A DNA stretch of 64,000 nt from Rhineura floridana (lineage: Eukaryota; Chordata; Lepidosauria; Squamata; Rhineuridae): NCBI RefSeq assembly GCF_030035675.1, contig NC_084497.1:30516437-30580436 (forward strand), read 5' to 3'. Under the pieces are notes generated by a model that did no database searches, had not been told where the DNA came from, and worked only from the letters and a program-made list of their open reading frames with translations. The position numbers and the translations under genes are program-made. Positions 1-11,440 of this stretch are shown here, one piece after another. Each line of letters starts with the position of its first letter. Position 1 is the first letter of the stretch.

Positions 1-2121
1 GAAAGAGGTGAAAAAATGATATAACAGCAGATACTGGAAAAATCTGAAGGAGGCACGTTCAGGCTACCTCAGATCACGCCAAACCTGTACATGATAAGAG
101 GAGGTTTGGCTCAGCCGTTATCACACCCCATCGGGATTCTTAGAACTCTTCTACTTTAAAAGGCTGCAGTGCTATAATACAGGAAACAAGTCAACATGGC
201 AGAGTGGGGTGGGTGGGTGCCTTTTGTCAACGTCCTGACAGGAGTCTTATATGGTGCCCCTGCAATTCCTTCCTAAGGGCTTAAACCGTGTCAGATCCAG
301 ATTCCCCCCAGCCCCGCCATTGCCACCGCAGAAGACAGGCGATGCAGCATGCTGGAACTTGTAGCTGTACCTCCTTCAAGAGGCGCTGCTGGCTCCGTCC
401 TGCATAGGGATTTTTGCTGGGCGTGGTGCAGTGGCTCCATGCACCTATCTGCACCTCGGGGTCGCTGAGCTCTTGGCTCAAAAGGCAGCTACCTATGGCT
501 CCAGGACTCGTGCCAAATGGAGCCCACAAACCAGGATCTTGGGGGCACTGGAGTCGCACAGAACAACTACGTAAACTGGGAGAGGATACCTATAGGGTTG
601 TGTATGAACCCTAAACAGGATAGCTACTTTCTACACCCAAAATATACCAATGCAGGTTTTATATTTGCATACATTTCCTGGTTTGAGTAGGCACACTTGT
701 GTATACACACATGCGTTCCTATGTACATATCTCAAACACGACAGGCATTGTGGAAGCTTTACACCTTCAGGCATGAGGTCTAGAAACTTGCTTTTTAAAA
801 GGGGGGGGGAAAGATAGCCACAGTTCAGAAGTAGAATTCAGTCCTGCACAGCAAGCACCTTTCCTTCTTGGGAATATGCACAATGTGCAGAAAAGGCACA
901 GGATGGGACTCCATGGAAGCCTGGCTGGGGGAGTAGGTGGCTTTAAGGCAGGCATAAGCCCCGGCACCTCTTGCTTAAGCATTGCAGGCTCTCCATCTGC
1001 CACAGGAACAGCCCCTCCCAGTGGCATTACTCCATGCAGACGGGATCAGGCCGTGGGTTCCCTCTGGCTTGCTTCCATCCTCGGCATCCCTTAGGTTTTA
1101 GTTCACTACTGATATTTCATCCCCCTCAGCACTTGGCAAGCCCCAGCAGAGCAGGCACAGCCTTTCCCACCTCCTGCTCCATCTCAGAGCATCTCTGGGA
1201 CATGGAAGAAGGAGCTGACATACACTGGTATCATCAGTGCTTCCAGTTTCTCTGCAAGGGCCTGTCTGCATGACACACAGAGGAATTTGAAACCTCTCTC
1301 ACTGTCCTAGCTCTTGCCTCCGCCTCCTCCACCCCCCCAAGAACCCTGGGAGCAGGAATTTAGCAAAGGTAGCGCCTGAACGGCTTGCTGGCATTTCCCA
1401 GGAAGCTACCCAAACTGCCCTCCTCAGGCGTCCTTGGCCTGGGAAGCCACAGCAGTGAAGCACATTTTAAAAAAAGCCTTCTGTGTTGCCGTTCAGTGCT
1501 GCACTAGCAGGGCTGATGCAGTGGCAATTTGACTCTTTGCTCTGCCTCAGGCCAAGAAGCCAGGCTGTGGGCCGCAGCATGTTCACTCGCATTGCATGGA
1601 AGGCCAAAGGGTCTTCCCAAGGCCTTCTGCTGCTTGCTCAAAATGCAAGCCTGTGGGGTCAAAAGATCTATCCAGCTCAGCATCCCATTTCCTGCAGAGG
1701 CCAGCCAGAGGCTTCCAGAAGTGAGCATAAAAGACCAACAAGAACTGGGTATTCAGAAGTGAACCCTCCATGTTCAAAGGCAATCTATCTGCCTCTCATG
1801 ACAGACATCAAAACTGGTCTACCAGAGCCAGTGTTAAGAATTGTTTTGCTGGGTCAGAGCCAAGGGTTTATCTAGTCAAGCATCCTACAGCTAAACAGAT
1901 GGCTCTTTGAAGCTCACAAGGAAACTGCCCTCTCCTCCTTGTCCCCCAGCAACTGACAGGCAGTGTACACTGTCTCTGAACAGGCAGGGTCATTGATATA
2001 CCAACTCTGGTATGTTTTAAGAACTCTCCAGTGACCTATAGGCACGCAAAGAGGAACATGAAGATTTCACATGGGACCCCACCACTTAAACCCCATTTAT
2101 TTGTGTAGGACATTTACAACT

Positions 2122-2307
2122 TAGGGGCTCAGTGACAGAGCACCTGTTTAGCATACAGACTGTTCTAGGTTCAAGCCACAGCAGCATCTCCAGGCAGGCT
2201 GGGAGACCCCCTGCCTGAAATCCTGGAGAGCTGCTGCCAGTCAGTGTAGACTCTACTGAGCTGGATGGGCCGATGGCCTGACTCAATATAAGGCACTTTC
2301 CTATGTC
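2122..2307 (+). repeat. tRNA-derived SINE (Ala-like head)
   Basis: The head keeps a degenerate A box (GGGGCTCAGTGACAGAGCACCTG) and B box (GGTTCAAGCC). The body reads CTGCCTGAAATCCTGGAGAG..GCCAGTCAGTGTAGAC and ends in ATAAGGCACTTTCCTATGT. At least seven related copies lie in this window on both strands. The promoter boxes resemble tRNA-Ala. Confidence 0.7.
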
Positions 2308-2364
2308 CCCCAACTAGCTGACTCTTATGTGTATGGCTCCCCTTCCCCCTTGGACCTCAGAGGC

Positions 2365-2455
2365 GCAAGATCACACAGCGAGCTCCATGGCCGAGCAGGG
2401 AATGAACCAGGCTCCCACTCCGACCACTACACCACACTGCACTGACCCTCCTTTC
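2365..2455 (-). repeat. tRNA-derived SINE fragment (Sauria/MIR type)
   Basis: Reverse-strand head of a second SINE type: ACCACTACACCACACTGC is the reversed 5' end, and a reversed B box (GGGAATGAACC) and AAGATCACACAGCGAGCTCC follow. It is a fragment of the same family as the copies at 8.8 and 20.2 kb. Confidence 0.55.
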
Positions 2456-2854
2456 CCAGCCACCTTGATGCTTCTCCCTCCCCTAAATGAGAGCCGCTTC
2501 AGCTATTTTTATTTATTGTGAAAGAAAGGAAGGGACAAGTAATGCCCCACCCCAAAACATTAAAAATAAAAATAAATAAATTGCAAGTAGCATCTGGAAG
2601 AGTTTTTCTTTCCCACCAACTTCCAGAATTAATTTTAAACTTTCCCTCCTCCATTCACAGTACGCAGATTTTTTTTGTCTGCCTGTGTTTCAGCCACATG
2701 GAAAGTGCGTGTGTAAGATAAAACCACTCCACTATTCTATGCATGAGTGAGTATCCATGACAAGATGGTACACAGGATCCCCCCATCAGTCGCGCTGCAC
2801 GCAGCCCAGTCCAGCGACAATGAAGTCCCCCCCACACACTCGAAATACAGCCTT

Positions 2855-2950
2855 CCCCGAGCTGGTTGCCTTCCAGCTGATTTGGACTACATCTCCCATC
2901 AGCGGCAGCCAACAGGGCCTTATGGTGCCTGGCCCTGATGGGAGCACAAA
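2855..2950. repeat. palindromic repeat (ACTACATCTCCCATCAG type)
   Basis: One copy of a foldback family whose arms read GGACTACA(A/T)CTCCCATCAGC and, inverted, GCTGATGGGAGTTGTAGTCC. About ten copies occur in the window. It behaves like a short non-autonomous DNA element; superfamily not determined. Confidence 0.5.
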
Positions 2951-3524
2951 TATGCGGACTGGAGCAGACTGGAGCCGACGGGACCTGTAGCCCCGCACAG
3001 CGGGAGGGAGCCAGTTTGGCCAAGGCTGATAATCATAATACAGGGTTTCAACATCCAGGCAGACTCTCATCTTCACAAGTTGAGCACAGGCAGCATTTCA
3101 ACCCCTGCCCGCAATTGCCTTATTTATCCCAACCATAAGTACCCAACACAAACCACAGTGGAACACAAAGACTAAAGGGAAAAAAAATTGGGGGGTGCCA
3201 AGATTCAAACCTAGAAGATGCCAACGTTTCTCTGTGCATGTACAAAGCACAGTTGCCTGACCACCCATAGCCACAACCAGCACCTGCAGCAGGCCTGGGG
3301 TTAGCCAGTAAGGTCTAAGGGCAGAAGGCACCCAGGTGGGCATCAGCTCCTCTTGCTGTTGAAAAAGTGCCAACTGGACAGCAGAGTGGAAGCACTGGAT
3401 TTCCTGCAGCTGCAATAAGTCAGGGGTTTGTTCCAGGTCCTGAACCAGATGTTTGGGGAAGGGCCTTAGCTAACTGACAGAGGCACAGAAGGCTGCCCTA
3501 GAGACTCCCCAGGAGCCCAGAGAG

Positions 3525-3735
3525 GGACTGGAACCTCAGACAGCCTCTGCCAGTCACTGTGGACAATACCGAGGGTCTGACGTGGCACAGCTTCCTAAGT
3601 TCCACGTTCAATCCCGGGCTGGGAACATCCCCTGCCTGAAAACCTACACAGCCACTGCCAGCCAGTGTAGACAGTACTGAGCTAGATGGGCCATGTTCTG
3701 ACTCTGCATAAGGCAGTCTCCTGTGTTCCCAGGGT
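3525..3735 (+). repeat. tRNA-derived SINE, partly duplicated
   Basis: A SINE body fragment (GCCAGTCACTGTGGACAATACC) is followed at once by a second copy with a B box (CGTTCAATCC) and the full 3' part, ending ATAAGGCAGTCTCCTGTGTT. It belongs to the same family as 2122-2307. Confidence 0.6.
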
Positions 3736-5069
3736 CTCAATGCGGTTAGGAAGGGAGAGGAGCCCAGCGACTTTGAGGAAAATGTTCTGGTTGGGGGTGC
3801 AAAGCTCTCAAGAATCAGCTGCTTCACTTTAGCAGCACCAAAAGCATGGAAATTCGTGCAACAGATGTTCACTCTCCATGCTGGAAAAAAGGGTCCTCTG
3901 TCAATTCCAAGCTGTGAGCTGCCACAAGATTTAATTAATCCTCTGTGTTCAAGGCCAACTACTTTTAGGCATCTTGGGGGAAAGAGAGCACACCACATAA
4001 TGCGCCTCGACTGCCAGAACTGCCACGATCTTAATCTCACAGTAGCATCTCCATCTCTGGTCATCTCAATGGAGAAAGAAGTGGCCTTTAGGACAAGGGG
4101 AGGCGAGAGGAGTGGGTTGCACACATCAGCCCAGCTAGCCAGTGTTTGAGGGTGCCGCTTTGAAACCTCAGACCCAGGAGGGCTCAGCATCAGAGGTCCA
4201 ACAGAGCCTGCAACTGGCAACACAGGATTGGAGAGGAACTGCTGGCTGGCTGGACCCCTCCCGGTCCCTTTCCCTGGCGTAATTAGAGCCCAGGCAGCCA
4301 TCCGTGCCTCTTCATTAACATTCCTGTCTTCTCCTGTGAGCCAACAGGGCCCTTCAGGTTTGAGGTTTGGAAGAGGCAGTCACCCCCCACCTCCCAATGG
4401 GGTTGCAGGCTAAGCCTGACTCATTCCAGCAGCACCACCACCACCGCCCCTCCCATACGCCAGACTGCCCCACAGGCTCCCATTCCAGTTGCTTTTTCAA
4501 AAAAGATGATGAATGTGCAAAGAAAAAAAGCGGGTGGTGGAGGAAAGAGTCTGAAGCCTTTGAGGCTAGAAGTGGCTCTGCAGCAAAACCCATAATTTCT
4601 CTGGTCAGCAAAGCTTCCGTCTCAAAGCCAAATTCGGGCCTCTCTTTTTCTCCCTGTCAGCATCTGAAAGCGTTGAGGGGGTGTTGCTTTTTTGGTGGGG
4701 AGACACGGGGGCCACTTTTCTGGCCCCTGGTGACCCTCCAAGTGTGCCTGTCAAGTTGCTTCACAGGCATCTACTGGCAGGACCCAAATGGGCAAAATTT
4801 GGCTCAAAACTTCAACACTACCAGTAGCTGAAGAAATTGACATTCTCTTCGGTTTTAAAGACAAATGCCATTCAAACGTTGTCCTCATGCGCACAACATA
4901 CATCTCCCCACTGCATGCCAAATCAACTTCCTTTTCAGAGGAGGCAAGCACAGAGTGTAGGGCATGAACGATTTGGGAAGTTGAGCAGAACTTGTGTGGC
5001 TTTTGATGAGGTGGGCCTGAGAAGGTGTTCTGTTACCCAGTTTATATCTCCAGATTAGGGCTGGGATAA

Positions 5070-5210
5070 GCCAGGGTTGTGGAACATCTGTGCCTCCCCA
5101 GATCTTCTTGTACTGAGACTGCCAGCTTTGACCATTGGACGTGCTGGCTGGGGCTGATAGGAGTTTGAGTCCAACAATACCTGGACAGGCACAGGTTCAC
5201 CAGCCCTGCT
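5070..5210. repeat. palindromic repeat copy
   Basis: Contains GCTGGCTGGGGCTGATAGGAGTTTGAGTCCAACAATACCTGG and ends ACAGGCACAGGTTCACCAGCCCTG. This is a degraded copy of the CTCCCATCAGC foldback family. Confidence 0.5.
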
Positions 5211-7611
5211 TACTTCCCGGAGAAGCCTTCCACAATTTCTACAATTGTTTTGAGCCACAACTTCTATCAGACTTGTTGGCTGGCGCACATGGGAGCTGTA
5301 GGGTAGACTGTCTGGGGGGCACCAGACCATCCGAGAGATTCCCCAGGCACGCAGCCCCTTAAATCCCAGTTCTCTGAGAGCACGTTGTGGCGATTTAGAG
5401 GATTAGGGAAAGCCTCCTGGTCCATGCTCCAAGGACTACTATCATGGCTTCACACATTCTGGAGAGAAGACCTACCGCTGAAAACAGGCTCCGAGGGAAG
5501 CCCCCAGGCCCAAATATTTAAATCCTGGCTTTCAGGCAGAAAAAGTACACAAGAACGGACAAGTCTGGGCTTGCTTAATGGAAGGGCTTCACCTGGGAGG
5601 CTTTTTGCTGCCGCCTCCCCCCCCCCCAACCACAGCCGCACTGCTGGGCAGGAGGAATTGGCCATGGCTTGGTCAAGGGTGGGAGGCTCAGTTCAGCACG
5701 CGTCTGCATCACACCAACTTGACCGGGGTGTGGTGTGCGGGAGTAGCCCCTTGAAATGTGCAGTTGTAAAACAGGGCTGGGATTTCAAAGGTCTGTTCCC
5801 AGGTCCACCTATTCCTGAGAATGCAGATTCAGAGTTAGAGAGTGCACGGAGTGGGAGTGAGGCCCCCACATCTCCACTCCAGGTTGCGGTGGAGAAAGAG
5901 AGACCCATGAGTGGAGGCCTCTCATGAGAAAAGGGACACAGGGCTCCATTTGGGGAGTGGGGAGAAGGCGGCACCCAACATTCCTATAATCTTCAGTGTA
6001 CCGTAAAAATCAAAGGGGAGGACAACTAATGACCTCCCAAACAAGTAAATCCAAATCTCTCTCTCTCATTAAAGAGGAACTTCCCATGAAAAAATGGAGA
6101 TTGAATTGATCACCCTCAACCTTCCGGTGCTGATTCAGTGCCCCACCCTGACCCACCCTTCTTTTGCGGCAACGGGATTATTTGCCTCCCTTGCCCAACC
6201 TGGCAGGAACTATCACCACCACCACAGCAGAGGTTCAGTTGTGTAAGCGAGGTGTGTGAATCACGGCAGTTCCCCAAATGCAACAAATAGGGCCCTGAAT
6301 CAAAACCTCTCTTCCCGCCTTCCAGTCTGGGCAGGAGGAGTTCCTATTTGGGAATCAAGTGGGCAGCCACAAAGGACAGGAGATACAAAAGCAGCACATG
6401 GATCTCTTTCATAGGGCAGAGGTACATGCAGACTTCAAAGTTCCACAGAGCTCTTCTTCACTGTCAGTGTCACCTCTCCTGATCACCCCAGAGGAAGAAA
6501 TGAACACCTGTCTATAGCCACTCTCCCACTCTCCCCCACATATCATAACCATGGAATAAGCCACACACTGTTTTAAAAAATAGAAGTATCTTTTGATCCA
6601 ACTCTGGAATTCTAAAAATGCCCTGCAACAATTTGAGCCCTCAGCTTGTTCAAAGAGCTATTCAGGACTCAAAAGGCTGCTGAGCTGAGCTGAGCTGACC
6701 ATCCTCCCTCAAGAGCTCAACTGATGGCTTGCCAAAGCCCCAAAGCCGCTATGCAGGGAGGGCATCTGGATGATCCCTGACTGCAGCTCAGCCGCCCCTT
6801 CTCACACGCCAGGACAAGGGGAGGGGCAGATTAAAGGCCCACCTAATCCAGCATCCCGTTCCCCAAACAGCCCACAAGCGGGGCGCGAAGCCAGCAACGA
6901 GTCTTGTCAGCTGTTAGTTCTCTAGCGCGGAGAATTACCAGGCAGAGTGCCTCCGAACCTGGAGGCTCCACTGAGCTATCTCTAGACCTGCCTTCCTCCT
7001 CCATTACCACAGGATGCCGATTTGCACACCCCTGTCGTAAGGAAGGCCATAGATTAATTCCGTGTTGTGCGAAATTTGACTTTTCCCCTCTGCTCCGAAA
7101 CTCCTGCCGACGAATCCCCCCGGGTGGGCAACGATGGCAGGCTCCGTTTCTACCCCACCGAACACCCCCTTTTCTCGCCGGTCCTTTTTACTTAAATGAA
7201 AGTCCAACAGGACCCCGCAACTGTCCACGCATTAACTGTGGGAAGCGCAGGAGGCAGAACTCAGAAGTTCGCCAAATCTGCATCCGAGACGAGCCCCCTG
7301 CCCCCGACGCAGGTGGGAAGAACCGAGGCTGGAACTCCGGGCTCTCTTCCCGTCCCCCGGAGGAGCAGGCCACGGGGGACTCCCGAAGCTGGCCCCGTCC
7401 AGAGGGCGAGGGCAGCCGAAGGGAGCCCCCCGGCCAGCCGCCGCGCCGTCTGGCCAGCCAGGGAGAAAGGCGGTGCGTGCGCCTCCCTCTTCACATGGCA
7501 GGGGCTCGTCCGAAGGCGGCACGGGGCGCCGAAGGCAGGCGGTGGCGGCCGGGGGAGGGGTGGCCGGGGGGCGACCCGTCGGGAGGGGGCATCGCGCGCG
7601 GCGCTGCTCAC

Positions 7612-7711
7612 CTTCGCGGGTCTGGGCGCCTCCGAGCGCCGCCTGGAGCAGGGCCAGGAGAGGGAGGAGGCGGAGGACGAGGGGAGTGCGGGCCCCGCGG
7701 AGGCTGTCCAT
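7612..7711 (-). CDS. EPHA2: EPHA2 exon 1 (start codon, signal peptide)
   Basis: First coding exon of the EphA2 receptor tyrosine kinase, the cell-surface receptor for ephrin-A ligands. The exon gives 33 codons plus one base. It starts MDSLRGARTP, then has a Leu/Ala-rich hydrophobic core (LVLRLLPLLALLQAALGG) ending in AQTRE, a typical signal peptide. The donor (GAAG then GTGAGC) falls in phase 1 after a Glu codon. As I recall the human gene, its exon 1 also ends in phase 1 after ...QGKE, and this shared boundary is the main reason for the gene name. A longer in-frame ORF begins upstream at 7798, but the signal peptide fits the ATG at 7711. The exon sits in a CpG island, and the next gene along the strand is an ephexin-type RhoGEF, as expected for this locus. 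Exon 2 was not found to the left, so the rest of the gene lies outside the window. Confidence 0.8.
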
Positions 7712-7845
7712 GCTGTGCCTTGAGTGCGCGCTCGCCTGGCAGCCTTCGGGGATCGCCTTGCGCAGAGCCGCGTCGCCTCCGCTGTCCGAAAAGCTCAATG
7801 GGAGCCTGTGGGAAAGTTCTCGCCGTGTTCATTCATGCCTCCCGC

Positions 7846-7853
7846 TGACGTCA
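7846..7853 (-). promoter_or_regulatory. CRE (TGACGTCA) upstream of EPHA2
   Basis: A perfect palindromic cAMP-response element, TGACGTCA, lies about 135 bases upstream of the EPHA2 start codon inside the CpG island. This is the position expected for a proximal promoter site bound by CREB/ATF proteins. Binding is inferred from the motif only. Confidence 0.5.
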
Positions 7854-7904
7854 CCCGGGCCACGCCCCCCTGCGAGGCCGCGCGGCTGTCGCCTTTCCCA
7901 CCTG

Positions 7905-7913
7905 CCCCGCCCC
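7905..7913 (-). promoter_or_regulatory. GC box upstream of EPHA2
   Basis: CCCCGCCCC (GGGGCGGGG on the gene strand) is an Sp1/KLF-type GC box about 190 bases upstream of the EPHA2 start codon. It fits a CpG-island promoter. Confidence 0.4.
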
Positions 7914-8068
7914 GCTCGCCCGCTCCGGGTAAAGCAGCGGCGAGGCCGCGCGCAAAGAAGCCCGGGGCGAAGGTCCAGGCGCAGGGGCAGGTTACCTGTG
8001 GGGTAAGCTTCCTGGCGAGCTTCCTGGTGGGCACCTGGCAGTCCGAGCCATCTACAGCCGTTTGCAGC

Positions 8069-8076
8069 TATAAAAA
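8069..8076 (+). promoter_or_regulatory. TATA-like motif opposing EPHA2
   Basis: TATAAAAA on the plus strand at the outer side of the CpG island, pointing away from EPHA2. It could mark a divergent transcript, but no downstream gene was recognised, so it may be chance. Confidence 0.2.
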
Positions 8077-8814
8077 TCTTCTGGCCAAGAAGTCGATCCC
8101 TGTGAGATTATTCTACCTAGTCTAGAGGGAGAGCTTGTGCGTTGCAGCTTCTCGTTGTGAGTCAGAAAAACTGGTCCTGGTGGATCCTGCCCCAAAATCA
8201 GCTCAGATCAAACGCAGTTGTATTACCGGACAGTCAGACCAACACACACACACACACCCGCCCGTCTCCAGGGAGGAAGAGGGCAAGGCAGATTCCCGAC
8301 TGGCCCCCGAACTGACACCCCGAATTTGTGTGCTCAGGAATGGGTCCCCCGCCTTGCAGATGCAATCCTTATCCTTCCTCTCATCTCCACGCCATGCTGT
8401 CTGCTCCCGGCGGGCGGCGGGCAACTGACCCCCCTCCCCAGCACGGCTGTGGCGACTTCGGGCGCAGGATTGCAAGGAGGCCGGTGAGCCGCTGACGTTT
8501 TGCAGGGAAGATCCTCCGCTGCGCTGTGCTAAGCAAGGGGAGTCATTTAAGCAATGTCCTTATTTATTTATGGGGATGCTCAGGCACTCCCTGGGCCTTA
8601 GAGTAGCTGCATAAGTAAATCATACTGAATATTCAAATCAAAATCAATGTAAATTAAACATATTCTGTATTATGAAGGATAACACTGACTTGCTTTACAA
8701 GGTGTCACCAAAATAATGTGGCAAATCCCTTTGAACATTAGCGAAACACTGCATTACTAATGTGGTAAAGATCAGCAGCCAAACATCTGGCTGGTTAGTG
8801 ATATCCAAAATTCA

Positions 8815-9046
8815 GGGGAGAGCCAGTGTGGCCTAGTAGGTAAGGTGCTGGACTACAACCTGGGAGATCAGGGTTCAAATCCCTACACAGTCATGAAGCT
8901 CACCGGGTGACCTTGGGCCAGTCCCCGCCTCTCAGCCTCAGACGAAGGTGATGGTAAACTCTCTCTGAATACCCCTTACTATTAAAATCCTATTCATAGG
9001 GTCGCCATAAGTCGGAATCAGCTTGAACGCAGTCGATTTCCATTTT
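8815..9046 (+). repeat. Sauria-type SINE, near full length
   Basis: Begins GGGAGAGCCAGTGTGGCC. A tRNA A-box region and a clean B box (GGTTCAAATCC at 8872-8882) follow, then TGAAGCTCACCGGGTGACCTTGGGCC. The 3' end GGGTCGCCATAAGTCGGAAT resembles the BovB LINE 3' end. A tRNA head joined to a BovB-like tail is the signature of squamate Sauria SINEs and is the main clue to the host group. Confidence 0.75.
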
Positions 9047-9639
9047 CCTTCCCTCTGGTCCAGAATCCAAAGTTCCCTGGCCGTTCCAGGCCCGTTCTGG
9101 TAACGACACACACCCCTTTCTGTCCCTCAGCCCTGTGAGTTTTTTTCCAGCCATATTGATAATTCAACTCCCCAAGGGCAAACAGGGAGCTTCCAGCACT
9201 CTATTGATAACATCTGAGTGGTGGGAATAATTGTGGGTTTTCCATGACATCACAGCACCTCAGCCTATGGTTTGGGGGATCAGCATTCAGTCTGAGCATT
9301 AAAATGCTACATCCTGATACAATGAATATATTTATTTGTATTCCAAAGTATGATGAGCAAGATTATCACTTGCAATTTAACCTAGAGAATGTATATGATA
9401 ATTAGGGTGAACCTCAGAAATTAGGTTCATCTTGCTTGTATCATATGATTTTGTTCTCCTTGCAAAACATTAAGGGGGTTCATTCAAATGGCTCCACTAC
9501 AAACCAGTTGTATTCCACTATCCTTCAAGTGCCATTTCTTGTAGGGCTTTCTACGCTTGTACTAACATCTTGAATTGGGCCTGGACTACAGTCCACTCCA
9601 AATTATTTTATTTTTTAACCAGTCTTTCAGTTTTCTTGC

Positions 9640-9860
9640 TGTCAGGGTTGGGGAACTTCAGGGCTGGGGTCCAAATGTGGCCCTCCAAGCAAAATCTCTC
9701 TCTGGCCTGTGGGGCCCTCCCTCTCCTCAGGCCACTCCCCTCACCGGCCATGCTCCACACCCTCCTCAAGTGCCTTTGGCTGCCTGGAATGTGACCCTGA
9801 ACCTCTTTGCTTGCCTGGACAGATGATGGAGAGAAGTGTGTGTGGTGTTGGGTGAGGTAG
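9640..9860 (+). repeat. Interspersed repeat of unassigned family
   Basis: GGTTGGGGAACTTCAGGGCTGG..CCAAATGTGGCCCTCCA..CTTGCCTGGACAGATGATGGAGAG resembles a common squamate interspersed repeat. No terminal structure is clear. Confidence 0.35.
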
Positions 9861-10254
9861 AAATCTCTGTTTTTTTGCATAACTGGGCTGTACCTACTCT
9901 ACAAAAGTAAGAGCCGCATCCATTGCTGTGCCCCACCCTGTCACAGGAATGCAACCCCCGGAAGGTTGTCCATGCAATGCAATGCTGAAAAAGGTTCCCA
10001 CCCTTGTACTAATCATGGGGTAGAACAGAAAATTTTGGTTTAAGATTGTCTCTCTTCTTATGTCTGCTTTTTATTTTAACCCCTCTTGAACAGTCAGTGA
10101 GCATGCTCTGAGCATGCCACCCTGGCTACCAGAAGCACAGTTTGGCACTCTCCCAGAGGCTGGAATTCCACATCTGTGGATCGCATTATGGGCCGTTGAC
10201 ATCCAGACTCAGAGGCGAGAATCAAAGCAGGCGTCCATGGGTGATATAAGATAA

Positions 10255-10375
10255 CTGTTCCCAACCTGATGCCTTCCAGGTGTTTTGGACTACAACTCCC
10301 ATCAGCCCTAGCAAGATGGGCTGGCTGGGGTGATGGGAGTCATTGTCTACATCTAGAGGGCACCAGGTTGGGAAT
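10255..10375. repeat. palindromic repeat, well preserved
   Basis: Good copy of the foldback family: TTCCCAACCTGATGCCTTCC at the left is the inverse of the GGCACCAGGTTGGGAATGG end, and TTGGACTACAACTCCCATCAG pairs with CTGGGGTGATGGGAGTCATTGT. The whole copy could fold into one hairpin. Confidence 0.65.
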
Positions 10376-10457
10376 GGCTCGCTCATGAGACCATGATGGG
10401 TTTCTCCATTCATGTACCTCCACACAGGAATCTCCCATTGCAGCTGGATTCTGCACA

Positions 10458-10462
<5 letters not shown>

Positions 10463-10536
<74 letters not shown>
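10463..10536 (+). repeat. Compound microsatellite (TC)n(AC)n
   Basis: About 20 TC units switch directly to about 17 AC units, both nearly uninterrupted. The low divergence implies active slippage. Confidence 0.95.
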
Positions 10537-10540
<4 letters not shown>

Positions 10541-11269
10541 GGAGGGAGGGGATGACATCAGTAAATCTCCTGTTATTCACCTCTAAAAGAACTGCTGTTG
10601 TTCCTCTTCCTCTTGGGTGACCTAATGCAGAAAACCTTTCCTTGAGAATTTAGCCAAAGGGAGGTATGGGAAGAATTTTTCTCGATTTTTGTCAAAGTTT
10701 GGCAACCCAGCTCTGCATCTTATCAAGGCAAAACCTCAATCTGCTACAGGAGGAGGACCAGCTTGAGCACTGCCTGCTGGTGGTGGGAAGGATGCTTGTT
10801 CTCTCCAAAAGTGTTTCCTTTGGGAAAGGAGATTGGTTGGGTTTTTTGATCAAATGCTAGAGTTAAAGGGTGTCCATTGAGATAATCTAATCTCATCCAG
10901 TGAGGCTGTCTTATTTAAAGAGCCTCACTATGTAGCCTCTTGGCAGACCAGTATTTGTAACCCTGACAGTGCATATGTGGAGATTTAAACCACTCAGTTT
11001 GTGGCTGAACTTAACATATATATTGGTCATTCCCTAGCTCATAACAGGTGCTATCCTACACCTGCTCTGATGAAATCAACTCTGCACATGCCCAGAGGTG
11101 GCCATGGACCCCTAGCATTCAAAACAGGTTTCCAAAATTCAGTGAGCTCTGTTTTGCTTCCTCTTTCTGAGATGAAGTATCTTGATTTGAGACTTTTGAA
11201 GTGTATGGGCTGGTTGAAGAAATTAAGAACACAAGAAGAGCGCTCCTGGAGACGATCAAGGTGGTTCAA

Positions 11270-11440
11270 TGTAGTCCACCCTCTTGCTTTCACAGTGGCC
11301 AACCAGACTCCTCTAGGGAGCTCACAGGCAGAGCGTGATGGCAACAGCACTCTGCCATCATTTGTCCCCAGTGGCTAGTTTTCAGGAGGAGACTGCCTCT
11401 GAACACAGAGGTTCTATTTAGCTATCATGCCCATATGCAT
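11270..11440 (+). repeat. Interspersed repeat (GTGGCCAACCAGA type)
   Basis: CACAGTGGCCAACCAGACTCC..GCAACAGCACTCTGCC..GACTGCCTCTGAACACAGAGGTTC. This is a fragment of a repeat also present at about 15.46, 38.70 and 44.77 kb. Superfamily unresolved; possibly a LINE untranslated region. Confidence 0.5.

Larger units (their letters stand above)
1..7611 (-). other. EPHA2: EPHA2 intron 1 (partial)
   Basis: Left of exon 1 no further EPHA2 exon was recognised; the short exon 2 and large exon 3 must lie beyond the window edge. The stretch holds SINE copies near 2.1-2.5 and 3.5-3.7 kb and palindromic repeats near 2.9 and 5.1 kb. Otherwise it is unique sequence without coding signal; 6.0-6.9 kb shows nothing recognisable. 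Confidence 0.65.
7300..8500. promoter_or_regulatory. CpG island over EPHA2 exon 1 and promoter
   Basis: GC-rich, CpG-rich block unlike the flanking DNA. It covers EPHA2 exon 1, the start of intron 1 and several hundred bases upstream of the start codon. It probably contains the EPHA2 promoter. The exact transcription start cannot be read from the sequence. Confidence 0.75.

Noticed and set aside
3498-4301. 267-codon open frame on the minus strand
   Set aside because: It overlaps SINE sequence and has no homology or splice support.
7196-7228. Minus-strand VLLDF near EPHA2 exon 1, resembling the VVLLDF of EPHA2 exon 2
   Set aside because: It lies only about 400 bases from exon 1 inside the CpG island, the following residues do not match GELGWLTHP, and no fitting donor was seen. 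Probably chance.
6904-7848. 314-codon open frame on the plus strand
   Set aside because: It runs antisense through the EPHA2 CpG island, where high GC suppresses stops. It is Arg/Gly/Pro-rich with no domain.
10463-10620. Open frames made of repeated Ser-Leu, Thr-His or Arg-Glu
   Set aside because: They are translations of the (TC)n/(AC)n microsatellite.
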